The notes: generated by a model from the sequence alone, not told the origin. A stretch of 15,966 bases of DNA from Atopobiaceae bacterium UBA5363 (GCA_002407925.1 DHPN01000002.1:29216-45181); one strand, 5' to 3'; positions 1 to 8,155 are shown, counted from the stretch's first letter. Numbers and translations are program-made.

Positions 1-1
1 C

Positions 2-2686
2 ATTACCTACGCCGTGCGCCATAGCGCCGCGCGAATGATGGGGCGGCTGTCAACGAGCCCGGACGGTCTGCCCGTCGACATAGCAAAGGCTAAGCTTGAC
101 CTCTATGGGCCGAATGCCCTTTCCCAATCTCACAAAAAGTCACTCGCAGCACGCTTGGTGTCTGCGTTCATTAGCCCTTTCACGCTCATCCTTATTGCCT
201 TGGCTGTAATTTCCTTCTACACAGACGTTGTTTTCGCAGCGCCAGGCCAACAAGACCCCTCAACTGTCATCATCATCGCGATAATGGTGACGATATCCGG
301 CTCTCTTTCCTTCGTCCAAGAGACTAAAAGCACGCGCGCCGCCGAAGGGTTGCAGGAGAGAGTGAAAAGCAGCTGCATCGTGCTGCGCCGAGAGCTTGCC
401 ACAGGGAACTCCCATGAGTTCAAGGTACCGACGACCGACGTGGTTACGGGTGATGTCGTACGCTTGGCCGCAGGTGACATGGTTTGTGCCGACATGCGCA
501 TAATCAGCTCGAAAGACCTGTTCGTGGCACAGGCTGCTCTAACCGGGGAATCCGAGCCCGCCGAAAAGACGCCGGATGCCGTGCGCAGCACGCCAGTGCT
601 TGGCGAAGGAACCCGCCCTCTCGGCTTGGGCGACTGCACAAATATCGTCTTCTCCGGCACAACCGTCCAAAGCGGTAGCGCTTTGGCGGTCGTTTTTGCC
701 ACAGGAGATACAACCTACCTTGGAGCCATATCAAAAAAGATCCAAGCCAAACCAGAAAAGACAGCTTTTGACGTCGGCATAGACGACGTTTCTCGCCTGC
801 TCGTCTCGATTATGGTGATCATGTGCCCTCTCGTCTTTTTCGTCAACGGCTTCATGAAGGGGCAGTGGCTTGACGCCTTTCTTTTTGCAGCTTCAGTTGC
901 GGTAGGCATTACACCGCAGATGCTGCCGGTAATTGTCACCACCTGTCTTGCTCGAGGAGCCACTGAGATGAGCAGGCATGACGTCATTGTCAAGAAAATG
1001 AGCGCCATACAAAACCTCGGGGCGATGGACATCTTGTGCACGGACAAGACGGGCACGCTCACCGAGGATAAGGTAGTCCTAGAACGTCACCTTAATGTGG
1101 CTGGGCAGACCGACAACCGTGTGCTGAGGTATGCTTTTCTGAACAGCCACTTCCAAACGGGCCTCACCAATCTCATCGATCAGGCGATCATCGACGCCAC
1201 CAAGCAAGAAGAGCCATTCGACCCGCAGCTTTCGGTCCTCAAGGGACGCTATGAGAAAATAGATGAGATACCTTTCGACTTCGAGCGCCGTCGCATGAGC
1301 GTCGTCGTGCGCGCGAAGGCGACAGCACAAACGCAGATCGTGACCAAAGGGGCAGTCGAGGAGGTCCTTACCATATGCAGCTCAGTGGATTACAAGGGCA
1401 AAATTCAGCCGTTGACAGCCGACCTTCGCACAAAGGTCAACACAGAGGTCTCTCGTCTTGGTGATGAGGGCTTGCGTGTCATCGCGGTGGCGCACAAACT
1501 GCAGCAAATGCCAGAGGGCTCCTTTTCGGTCGCCGACGAGACTGACATGACCTTGATAGGCTATCTTGCTTTTCTTGATCCGCCCAAGGCAAGCGCTCCT
1601 GATGCAATCGCGAGCCTATCTGCAGATGGAGTGTCTGTCAAAGTACTGACGGGGGATTCAGAGAAGGTCGCTGTCGCCGTTTGCAAAAAGGTCGGTATCG
1701 ATGTGGGGCAGATATTGACCGGCAGTGAGATAGACATGCTCACAGATGAAGAGCTGGAGAAGCACTCTGAGGCATGCTGTCTCTTCGCCAAGCTCTCCCC
1801 GCTGCAGAAATCTCGTGTGGTAGCCGCACTGCGCAAAGCAGGGCATGTCGTCGGCTTTATGGGCGACGGCATTAACGATGCGGCAGCAATGCGCGCAAGT
1901 GACGTGGGCATCTCAGTTGACACGGCCGTAGATGTCGCAAAAAAGACAGCAGACATCATTTTGCTCAAGAAGGATCTCATGGTGCTCGATCATGGTATTG
2001 AAGAGGGCAGGCGCACATATGGTAATACGATCAAATATGTGAAAACGACCGCTGCATCGAACTTTGGCAATGTCTTGTCGGTGACTGTCGCAAGCGTGAC
2101 ATTGCCATTTTTGCCCATGAGCTCTTTGCAAATCCTTTTGCTCGGGCTGGCTTATACCATTGCTGCCGCTGCGATTCCATGGGACAACGTGGATGCTGAG
2201 ATGTTGCGAACGCCCCAGCGCTGGGATGCGAGCTCTATCAAACGCTTCATGGCGTGGATGGGGCCGATCAGTTCAATTTTCGATATTTTGACTTACCTTG
2301 GCCTATACTTCATGCTTTGTCCGGCCATGCTCGGCAGCAACTACGCCCAGCTTGACCCAGCGGACGCGACACTGTTCATAGCGCTTTTTCAGACAGGCTG
2401 GTTTGTCGAGTCAATGTGGACACAAAGCCTCGTTGTTCTTTCCCTGCGCACCGAGCATCTATCAATTCTGCGGTCCTCCCCTGCGCCCCAGCTCATTGTC
2501 CTCACCTTGATCGGCATTGGCCTCGTTACGCTGCTGCCTTACGTGCCCGACGTTTCAGACGCCTTAGGCCTCACCGCCTTGCCTGCTCCCTACTATCCCC
2601 TGCTTTTCGCAGCGGTTGCCGGGTACCTCGTTGCGGTCACGCTGGCAAAGCTGCTCTACAAGCGTCGCTATGGGTCATTGTTGTAG
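2..2686 (+). CDS. MgtA/MgtB-like P3B-type ATPase (Mg2+ importer family), 5' end outside the window
   Basis: Membrane P-type ATPase of the Mg2+-import family. The frame is open to the left edge, and the residues before the GTG at 14 still resemble the family's N-terminus, so the true start probably lies upstream. The 890 residues from that GTG nearly equal the 898 of E. coli MgtA. Numbered from the GTG: actuator motif TGES 177-180, phosphorylation motif DKTGT at D344-T348, EIPFDFERRRMSVVV in the nucleotide domain, hinge GDGIND 617-622, and a C-terminal membrane domain with IPWDNVD after M6. Odd points: the M4 motif reads TPQMLP (Q302) where MgtA has TPEMLP. M6 reads GLAYT (G711, T715) where MgtA has NLLYD. 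The hinge Pro is Ala624. These changes bear on the ion site, so Mg2+ import is a family assignment rather than a safe prediction. The gene ends 30 bases from the convergent PPK2 gene. Confidence 0.9.
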   Translation: MTYAVRHSAARMMGRLSTSPDGLPVDIAKAKLDLYGPNALSQSHKKSLAARLVSAFISPFTLILIALAVISFYTDVVFAAPGQQDPSTVIIIAIMVTISGSLSFVQETKSTRAAEGLQERVKSSCIVLRRELATGNSHEFKVPTTDVVTGDVVRLAAGDMVCADMRIISSKDLFVAQAALTGESEPAEKTPDAVRSTPVLGEGTRPLGLGDCTNIVFSGTTVQSGSALAVVFATGDTTYLGAISKKIQAKPEKTAFDVGIDDVSRLLVSIMVIMCPLVFFVNGFMKGQWLDAFLFAASVAVGITPQMLPVIVTTCLARGATEMSRHDVIVKKMSAIQNLGAMDILCTDKTGTLTEDKVVLERHLNVAGQTDNRVLRYAFLNSHFQTGLTNLIDQAIIDATKQEEPFDPQLSVLKGRYEKIDEIPFDFERRRMSVVVRAKATAQTQIVTKGAVEEVLTICSSVDYKGKIQPLTADLRTKVNTEVSRLGDEGLRVIAVAHKLQQMPEGSFSVADETDMTLIGYLAFLDPPKASAPDAIASLSADGVSVKVLTGDSEKVAVAVCKKVGIDVGQILTGSEIDMLTDEELEKHSEACCLFAKLSPLQKSRVVAALRKAGHVVGFMGDGINDAAAMRASDVGISVDTAVDVAKKTADIILLKKDLMVLDHGIEEGRRTYGNTIKYVKTTAASNFGNVLSVTVASVTLPFLPMSSLQILLLGLAYTIAAAAIPWDNVDAEMLRTPQRWDASSIKRFMAWMGPISSIFDILTYLGLYFMLCPAMLGSNYAQLDPADATLFIALFQTGWFVESMWTQSLVVLSLRTEHLSILRSSPAPQLIVLTLIGIGLVTLLPYVPDVSDALGLTALPAPYYPLLFAAVAGYLVAVTLAKLLYKRRYGSLL

Positions 2687-2716
2687 GAGGAGCCGGCGTA
2701 AAGCACTCTTTCTCTC

Positions 2717-3598
2717 CTATGGCTTTCCTAAAAGCTGACGCGTGCATTCGAGCAAATCGACCTTTTGCTTGTCAGAGAGCTCTGGGTAGCGCGGATCAAT
2801 TTCTTGCAGGGTCTTGACGATGGCTTCGCTTACAAGCCAGCGCGCATACCATTTTTGATCTGCCGGGATGGCATACCATGGAGCGTGCTTGGTCGCGGTG
2901 GCGTTGATCGCCTTCTCATAGGCATCCATATAAACAGGCCACAAAGCACGTTCCTTGAGATCGGCTGCCGAAAACTTCCAATTCTTCGCAGGGTTCTCAA
3001 TGCGATCGAGAAAGCGCTTCTTCTGTTCTTCTAAGCTCTCGTTCAAGAAGATCTTGATAACTCTGTAGCCATTTTCCCAGAGATATTCCTCGAAATTGGC
3101 GATTTGCTTGTAGCGCCTAGCGAAGAACTCGTCTTTGCCCATGTCAACGCAGCGCTTCGGCATGCGATAGCCCTTTTGCAGCTCATGCACGCGAACAATG
3201 AGCACGTCCTCGTAATAGGAGCGATTGAAGATGCCAATGCGGCCGCGCTCGGGCAAGGCCAAGACGGCTCGCCACAGATAGTCATGGGAAAGTTCGAGGG
3301 AGCTCGGCTGCTTGAAGCTCGTCACCTCCACGCCTTGCGGATTAACGCCGCTCATGACATGCTTGACCGTGGAGTCCTTTCCGGCCGCATCCATAGCTTG
3401 GATCAGGACAACCACGCCCTCACGGCCTTCGGCGTACAGCTTGTCCTGCAAATCCGCCATCAGCTGCGTGTTAGCCTCAGTGGCAGCCTCGACCTCCGCA
3501 CGAATATCCTTGTCGACATGGGCTGATGTCGGCGCTTCTGCGACAGAAAAGCGCTGAGAGCCGTCGATGCAACAGTCGTCCAATTCTACACGCTGCAT
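2717..3598 (-). CDS. ppk2: PPK2-family polyphosphate kinase (polyphosphate:nucleotide phosphotransferase)
   Basis: Cytoplasmic enzyme that moves phosphate between polyphosphate and nucleotides; in this family the favoured direction is usually polyphosphate-driven phosphorylation of NMP or NDP. The 293 residues match single-domain PPK2. Visible motifs: Walker A-like MDAAGKDST at 69-77, the NPQGV/SF segment at 86-95, Walker B-like IGIFNRSYYED at 121-131, and a lid with ENPAKNWKFS at 201-210, followed by APWY and ADQKWYARW, both typical of PPK2. The ATG at 3596-3598 has GGGG eight bases upstream. It lies 84 bases downstream of the isocitrate dehydrogenase gene on the same strand and could be read through from it. 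The N-terminal 30 residues are less conserved. Whether it uses AMP, ADP or both (class I, II or III) cannot be settled by eye; overall it looks most like the bifunctional class III type. Confidence 0.93.
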   Translation of the reverse strand: MQRVELDDCCIDGSQRFSVAEAPTSAHVDKDIRAEVEAATEANTQLMADLQDKLYAEGREGVVVLIQAMDAAGKDSTVKHVMSGVNPQGVEVTSFKQPSSLELSHDYLWRAVLALPERGRIGIFNRSYYEDVLIVRVHELQKGYRMPKRCVDMGKDEFFARRYKQIANFEEYLWENGYRVIKIFLNESLEEQKKRFLDRIENPAKNWKFSAADLKERALWPVYMDAYEKAINATATKHAPWYAIPADQKWYARWLVSEAIVKTLQEIDPRYPELSDKQKVDLLECTRQLLGKP

Positions 3599-3664
3599 TT
3601 TACGCGCCCCATCTCATCCGTCTGACCTCCGCAAAGACTGTGCGGCTACGAACAACCTGCAAAC

Positions 3665-3680
3665 GCTCGAGTACTCGGGC
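3665..3680 (-). terminator. Possible weak terminator or processing hairpin after the isocitrate dehydrogenase gene
   Basis: Three bases after the TAA of the isocitrate dehydrogenase gene the minus strand carries GCCCGAGTACTCGAGC. It folds into a short self-complementary stem (CGAG/CTCG core, extended by G-U and G-C pairs) with a minimal loop. The bases after it (GTTTGCAGGTTGTT) are only moderately T-rich, so termination would be leaky at best. A second small stem (CCGCA/TGCGG, 3629-3645) sits in the leader of the next gene. Confidence 0.25.
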
Positions 3681-3682
3681 AG

Positions 3683-4882
3683 TTACATCAGACGAGTAGC
3701 AATCGCATGGATGAATTGCTCGGTGGTCAGCTTGGTGGGATGCGGATGCGTCGTGATACGCACAAGATCCCCTGTCATCTGCCCATCGGCAATGGTCTCA
3801 AGGGTGCTTTTCTCAAGGCGACCAGCAAAATCTATGAGCTCTGGGAGGTCATCGAGCTCCCCACGTTTGCGGAGCGCCCCCGTCCATGCAAAAATTGTGG
3901 CTACAGAATTGGTCGATGTTGGCTCTCCGCGCAGAAACTTGTAATAGTGCTTCTGCACTGTCCCGTGGGCAGCCTCATATTCCCAACACTTCTTTGGGGA
4001 GACAAGCACTGAGGTCATCATCGCGAGAGAGCCAAACGCCGATGAGACCATGTCACTCATAACATCACCGTCATAATTCTTGCATGCCCAGATGAAGCCG
4101 CCTTCGCTTCTCATAACCCGCGCAACGGCATCGTCGATAAGCATATAAAAGTAGTGAATTTGGCTCTTTTCAAAGCGGCTTTTATATTCGGCATCAAAAA
4201 TTTGTTGGAAGAGCGCCTTGAAGCGCTCGTCATAGGTCTTTGAGATCGTGTCCTTTGCCGCGAACCACACATCTTGGCGCGTCTCAAGGGCGTAGTCAAA
4301 ACACATATGAGCAAAGTCGGAAATCGATGAGTCAGTGTTATGTATTCCCTGCACAATGCCTGGGGCATCGAAGTCATGGACGAGCTTGCTCACTTGCTTG
4401 CCGTCAGCAGCTGTATATACGAGCTCTACCTTGCCAGGTGCCGGTATTTGCATCTCAACGTTGCGATAGATATCACCATAGGCATGACGAGCCAAGGTGA
4501 TGGGTTTCTTCCAGCATGAAACGATTGGTTTGATGCCAGAAACGAGGATCGGAGCACGAAAAACCGTCCCGTTGAGCATCGAGCGTATCGTCCCATTAGG
4601 ACTTTTATACATGTGCTTGAGGTGATACTCACTCATGCGCGCCGTATTAGGCGTAATCGTCGCACACTTGACAGCCACCCCATAGCGCTCAGTGGCCTGT
4701 GTCGCCTCAACGGTCACCTGGTCGTCCGTCTCATCACGATGCTTCAGGCCCAGGTCATAATACTCACTCTTCAGATCGACAAAAGGGCAGATAAGCTCAT
4801 CTTTAATCATGCGCCAAATTACGCGTGTCATCTCGTCTCCATCCATCTCGACAAGCGGTACGCGCATTTGAATCTTTGCCAT
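3683..4882 (-). CDS. icd: NADP-dependent isocitrate dehydrogenase, eukaryote-type homodimeric family
   Basis: Oxidatively decarboxylates isocitrate to 2-oxoglutarate with NADP+ in the cytoplasm, feeding glutamate synthesis and supplying NADPH. The start used is the second in-frame ATG (4880-4882), giving MAKIQM...VEMDGDEMTR, which matches the family N-terminus; the ATG at 4898-4900 would add six atypical residues. The 399-residue protein follows the human IDH1/yeast IDP pattern: SPNGTIR 94-100, substrate arginines R100, R109 and R132, catalytic Y139 and K210, and metal-binding D250/D251, D273 and D277 (LIDD, YDGDVMSD). The cofactor loop EAAHGTVQKHYYK has Lys311-His312 where IDH1 has Arg-His, consistent with NADP use. 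It is followed by PPK2 and preceded by a permease, both on the same strand. Nothing looks broken. Confidence 0.95.
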   Translation of the reverse strand: MAKIQMRVPLVEMDGDEMTRVIWRMIKDELICPFVDLKSEYYDLGLKHRDETDDQVTVEATQATERYGVAVKCATITPNTARMSEYHLKHMYKSPNGTIRSMLNGTVFRAPILVSGIKPIVSCWKKPITLARHAYGDIYRNVEMQIPAPGKVELVYTAADGKQVSKLVHDFDAPGIVQGIHNTDSSISDFAHMCFDYALETRQDVWFAAKDTISKTYDERFKALFQQIFDAEYKSRFEKSQIHYFYMLIDDAVARVMRSEGGFIWACKNYDGDVMSDMVSSAFGSLAMMTSVLVSPKKCWEYEAAHGTVQKHYYKFLRGEPTSTNSVATIFAWTGALRKRGELDDLPELIDFAGRLEKSTLETIADGQMTGDLVRITTHPHPTKLTTEQFIHAIATRLM

Positions 4883-4958
4883 GTTCCATCCCACTTTCAT
4901 CTAAAGACCAGTCTGTACACTCTCACTGATTTCACTGCCAGCAACAAGTAAGCATAAG

Positions 4959-5882
4959 CTATGTTATCTCCTCCACCGTCTCCCCATTTTGAAGCTCACT
5001 CACAAGAACCGAAATGAAGACGGATGCAAAGCCTCCACACATAGCCAAACTCACGACCTCATGGTAAAGGAGCACTGAAAAGAGCGCCCCGAACACGCTC
5101 TCAAATGACATGAGGAGCGCAGCGCGGGAGGGACTCACATGCTTTTGTGCAAAATTCTGTGCAATGATCGCAAATACCGTGCACGCCAGCACGAGATAGG
5201 CAAGTTGAAGCCAAAAATCAACCGTGAAGGCGGAGCTCGGCGGAAGCTCCTGTGTCAGAAGTCCTGCCGCGGAACAGACAATTGCAAACACATAGAGTTG
5301 CACGACTGTAAGCGTACCCATGTCGTGTGCAGGCGCAAAGACGGCAATAAGCACGATATTGACCGCAAAAAGAAAAGCTGAAACAAGGGTCAGCATATCT
5401 CCTATGTTCAGCGATCCCCAGCCGCCAGCAACGCCACTGCTTCCCTGTCCTCCGACAGATATGAGCATGACGCCCACGACGCAAAACAATGACGCCACTA
5501 TGTCACGAACCGTCGGCTGGCGGCGCCCGATCGCCCAATACAAAAACGGGACCATAACACAGTAGGTAGCCGTGAGGAAAGCGTTCTTGCTCGGTGTCGT
5601 CGTTTCAAGCCCAATGTTTTGTACGAGATAGGCAGCACCGCCGGAAAGCCCGATCAGCGTGCCTGCAAGCAGATGAGAGCCATCGAGGTTGTTACGCAAG
5701 CGTCGCCGAAAAAGAAACGTGCATATAAGAGCTGCTAGGCCAAAACGCATTGCAAGCAGCCATGGGGCGGCAACGGCATCCAGCGCCTTCTTCAAGACGA
5801 CAAACGAGCTGCCCCAGATGACCGTTGTAAGCAACAACGCAAATTCGTAGAACCAAGCTGGAATGTCATGTTTAATAATCAT
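4959..5882 (-). CDS. EamA/DMT-family permease (drug/metabolite transporter superfamily)
   Basis: Inner-membrane permease with two EamA repeats and about ten predicted transmembrane segments. The first helix carries the typical WGSSFVVLKKAL signature, followed by LLAMRFGLAAL. The second repeat begins near ISDMLT/FAVNIVLI and holds ALLMSFESVFGALFSVLLYHE, the usual end motif of the family. The substrate cannot be told from sequence; family members export amino acids, nucleobases or other metabolites. Start choice is uncertain: the ATG at 5880-5882 gives 307 residues and a normal N-terminus; an upstream in-frame ATG at 5922-5924 would add 14 residues. Neither has a clear ribosome binding site. 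A TATACT hexamer sits seven bases before the 5882 ATG, so a leaderless message is possible. The gene diverges from the HelD-like gene and ends 76 bases before the isocitrate dehydrogenase gene. Confidence 0.88.
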   Translation of the reverse strand: MIIKHDIPAWFYEFALLLTTVIWGSSFVVLKKALDAVAAPWLLAMRFGLAALICTFLFRRRLRNNLDGSHLLAGTLIGLSGGAAYLVQNIGLETTTPSKNAFLTATYCVMVPFLYWAIGRRQPTVRDIVASLFCVVGVMLISVGGQGSSGVAGGWGSLNIGDMLTLVSAFLFAVNIVLIAVFAPAHDMGTLTVVQLYVFAIVCSAAGLLTQELPPSSAFTVDFWLQLAYLVLACTVFAIIAQNFAQKHVSPSRAALLMSFESVFGALFSVLLYHEVVSLAMCGGFASVFISVLVSELQNGETVEEIT

Positions 5883-5926
5883 AGACAGAAGTATAATCAC
5901 GCGTCTTGGTATCAGGCACGCCATGC

Positions 5927-5940
5927 TGTATCAAGATACA
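5927..5940. promoter_or_regulatory. Inverted repeat in the divergent promoter region (candidate operator)
   Basis: TGTATC-AA-GATACA is a perfect 6-bp inverted repeat with a two-base centre, placed between the divergent permease and HelD-like genes. On the plus strand TTGGTA (5907-5912) followed 17 bases later by TATCAA (5930-5935) would form a weak promoter whose -10 lies inside the repeat, so a protein bound there could block transcription toward the HelD-like gene. The promoter reading is weak; the repeat itself is seen directly. The binding protein is unknown. Confidence 0.4.
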
Positions 5941-5967
5941 CAATGGAGATGAGAGGGGCTGTAGGAC

Positions 5968-8058
5968 ATGGATCAGACCTTCGAACAAGAGCAGCGCCAT
6001 TTGAGCGAAACATATGCGGCTCTCGTTGGCCTCCGCAACGAGCTCATCGATGAGATAGAGACAAACCATCATGGTGCACGCCAAGACTTGATCGACCTTT
6101 CAGAAGAAGTGCGCCTCAATTTCGGAAGCGACGACGAAACAATGGAAACTCTCGCCGCTATCGAAACGCTTAATTCCGTCATTGACACCTACAACGAATA
6201 TCATGATGCTAGCGTAAAGAAGCTTGGGCGCGTATCACTGCTGCTCGAGCAGCCATACTTTGCCAAGGTCACCTTGAAGATGAGGCCAAGCCGACCAGCG
6301 CAAGACGTCTACATCGGCACGCAGGGCATGACTGATAAAGACATGAGCCCTCTTGTGGTCGACTGGAGAAGCCCAATTGCAGAGACTTACTACAGCCAAA
6401 AGATGGGGGCAGTCTCCTATGAGGTCAACGGTCACACACGCACGGTCGAGCTGAGGGTTCGGCGGCAATTTGACATCGTGCGTGATGAGCTACGCTCGTA
6501 CTTTGACACGACGGTTGCCATCGAAGACTCGCTGCTGCTCGAAGCCCTGCGCCGCCGTCACAGCGAGAAGCTGCGCGCCATCACCGCAACAATACAAAGG
6601 GAGCAAAACAACATCATCCGTCACGAGGATGTGCCGGTCCTGCTCGTCAGCGGCATCGCCGGCTCTGGCAAGACCTCCGTCATGCTACAACGCATCGCCT
6701 ATGTGCTCTACCGACAGCGCAAGACGCTTGATGCGCAGCAAATATGCCTTTTTACACCAAACGCGATATTCTCCCACTACATAAACGCAGTCCTTCCCCA
6801 ACTCGGGGAGTCAAATCCCTACATCTATACGTGGCAGGGCTTTCTTGCGCATCTTGGGCTCAGTGAACGAAACAGCGGTGAAGAGGGCGACCTTGCGCGC
6901 CTTGCTCTTTTGAGCGAAGCGATGGATGATCTCACGCTTGAGCCAGAGGATTTCCGTGCCATTGCCTTTGACGGTACAACCTTGCTCAAGCCCAGCCAAA
7001 TAGAGGCGGCCTTCAACAAATACCAGCAGTTCCCTATAGGCGCCAGACGCTGTGCCCTCACCGCGGAGAAGCTCCACAAATCCTTCGAGCGCAAGATTTC
7101 GCGCATGGCGCACGAGGACTTCTGGCAAGAGGAGATGCTTTCTCTCGATGTAGACGAGCAGGTGAGCATCTTTGGGCAGCTCGTTGACCCCCAAGACGAA
7201 GCAGAGACGGTCGAGCTCACCAAAGACTATCTCTCTCATCATTTCAAGAACACCTACGAGCAGATAGAGTCGCTAAGTTGGTTGCGCATTGATCGCATAG
7301 GCATGCGCATGCTTCATGCCCCGGCACTTTCGGCTGCCGAGCATCTCTGGCTGAAGATGCTGATTTCAGGCCATGGCGCAAAGGGCGTTCGCTATGTCGT
7401 CATCGACGAAATACAGGACTACACCCCCGTCCAGATCAACGTGCTTGCCCGCTATTTCCATGGGGCACATTTCCTTTTGCTAGGAGATCCAAACCAAGCC
7501 ATACATAAGGAAAGCGCTAGTTGGCGTGAAATTCGCCAGACCTTCTCGGCGGCCGGACAGCTTGACGAGTGCCGCCTTCTCACCAGCTACCGCTCGTCCC
7601 CTGAAATCACCTCACTGTTCGCAAGCTTGCTGACAAGGCAGGAACGCTCAAGCCTGACGTCTGTGCAGCAACCAGGCATTGCTCCAGACATTCATGAGTG
7701 CGGGAGCGACTATTTGGAAACGCTCGGCAAAATCGTATCTGAGGCTAAGGGGGGCGGAGGTCTCATTGCCATAATCGTTGCAGACAGAGCACGAGTCCAC
7801 TGGCTTGGCAGGCAGCTGCCTGATGACGTTAAAATGCTGAGCGCCGATGACTCACTTCCTAGGCAAGGGATTGTGCTTCTTGACCTCGCTCTTGCAAAGG
7901 GCCTTGAATTTGACCACGTAATTGTCGCTGACGCGCAAGAAGAGGTGTATCCCAACACGGAACTCTGCCGGCGCCGTCTCTATACGGCCATTTCACGAGC
8001 AACCCATCGTGTGACCATCATCTCTCAGGGCAGGCTCACGCCGCTGCTGAGAAAATGA
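5968..8058 (+). CDS. helD: HelD-like UvrD/Rep-family ATPase (RNA polymerase recycling factor)
   Basis: HelD proteins bind RNA polymerase in Gram-positive bacteria, open its clefts and release stalled polymerase from nucleic acid using ATP; some relatives protect against rifampicin. The 696-residue protein shows the expected order: an N-terminal coiled-coil arm (about 1-90), a HelD-specific segment with DWRSPIAETYYS and ITATIQREQNNIIR just before the ATPase core, Walker A GIAGSGKT 229-236, Walker B DEIQD from D480, the GDPNQAIH motif, SYR 540-542, KGLEFD 644-649 and YTAISRAT 672-679. It is somewhat shorter than B. subtilis HelD (774), mainly between the helicase motifs. The ATG is preceded by GAGAGGGG with a nine-base spacer. 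It stands alone, divergent from the permease and convergent with the GGGtGRT gene. A plain UvrD helicase is less likely because of the HelD-specific segment. Confidence 0.9.
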   Translation: MDQTFEQEQRHLSETYAALVGLRNELIDEIETNHHGARQDLIDLSEEVRLNFGSDDETMETLAAIETLNSVIDTYNEYHDASVKKLGRVSLLLEQPYFAKVTLKMRPSRPAQDVYIGTQGMTDKDMSPLVVDWRSPIAETYYSQKMGAVSYEVNGHTRTVELRVRRQFDIVRDELRSYFDTTVAIEDSLLLEALRRRHSEKLRAITATIQREQNNIIRHEDVPVLLVSGIAGSGKTSVMLQRIAYVLYRQRKTLDAQQICLFTPNAIFSHYINAVLPQLGESNPYIYTWQGFLAHLGLSERNSGEEGDLARLALLSEAMDDLTLEPEDFRAIAFDGTTLLKPSQIEAAFNKYQQFPIGARRCALTAEKLHKSFERKISRMAHEDFWQEEMLSLDVDEQVSIFGQLVDPQDEAETVELTKDYLSHHFKNTYEQIESLSWLRIDRIGMRMLHAPALSAAEHLWLKMLISGHGAKGVRYVVIDEIQDYTPVQINVLARYFHGAHFLLLGDPNQAIHKESASWREIRQTFSAAGQLDECRLLTSYRSSPEITSLFASLLTRQERSSLTSVQQPGIAPDIHECGSDYLETLGKIVSEAKGGGGLIAIIVADRARVHWLGRQLPDDVKMLSADDSLPRQGIVLLDLALAKGLEFDHVIVADAQEEVYPNTELCRRRLYTAISRATHRVTIISQGRLTPLLRK

Positions 8059-8063
8059 GAAAT

Positions 8064-8088
8064 CGCCTACGTGAATGACACGTAGGCG
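8064..8088 (+). terminator. Perfect 10-bp hairpin just after the HelD-like gene (terminator without a T tract, or other RNA element)
   Basis: Five bases after the stop codon, CGCCTACGTG and CACGTAGGCG form a perfect 10-bp stem with the loop AATGA. No T tract follows in the plus direction; instead a GC-rich run (CAGCGAGCGCCGC) follows. The 3' arm can also pair onward: GGCGC 8085-8089 with GCGCC 8095-8099. It may mark the 3' end of the message by processing or Rho-assisted termination. The structure is certain, the role is not. Confidence 0.5.
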
Positions 8089-8155
8089 CAGCGAGCGCCG
8101 CTAGGTCTGACGTGACGCCCATCCGCCGGCCTAATGTGTGCCTGTTCACAAAGAA

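Noticed and set aside
14..16. GTG at 14 as the true start of the P-type ATPase
   Set aside because: The frame stays open to the left edge, the preceding codons resemble the family, and no ribosome binding site is visible in the 13 bases before it.
2687..2716. Bidirectional terminator between the ATPase and PPK2 genes
   Set aside because: Only about six pairs (TAGGAG with CTCCTA) across a 24-base loop and no T tract; too weak to call.
2416..2817. Plus-strand open frame across the end of the ATPase gene
   Set aside because: It overlaps the ATPase in another frame, has no family resemblance and runs into the convergent kinase gene; a shadow of real coding sequence.
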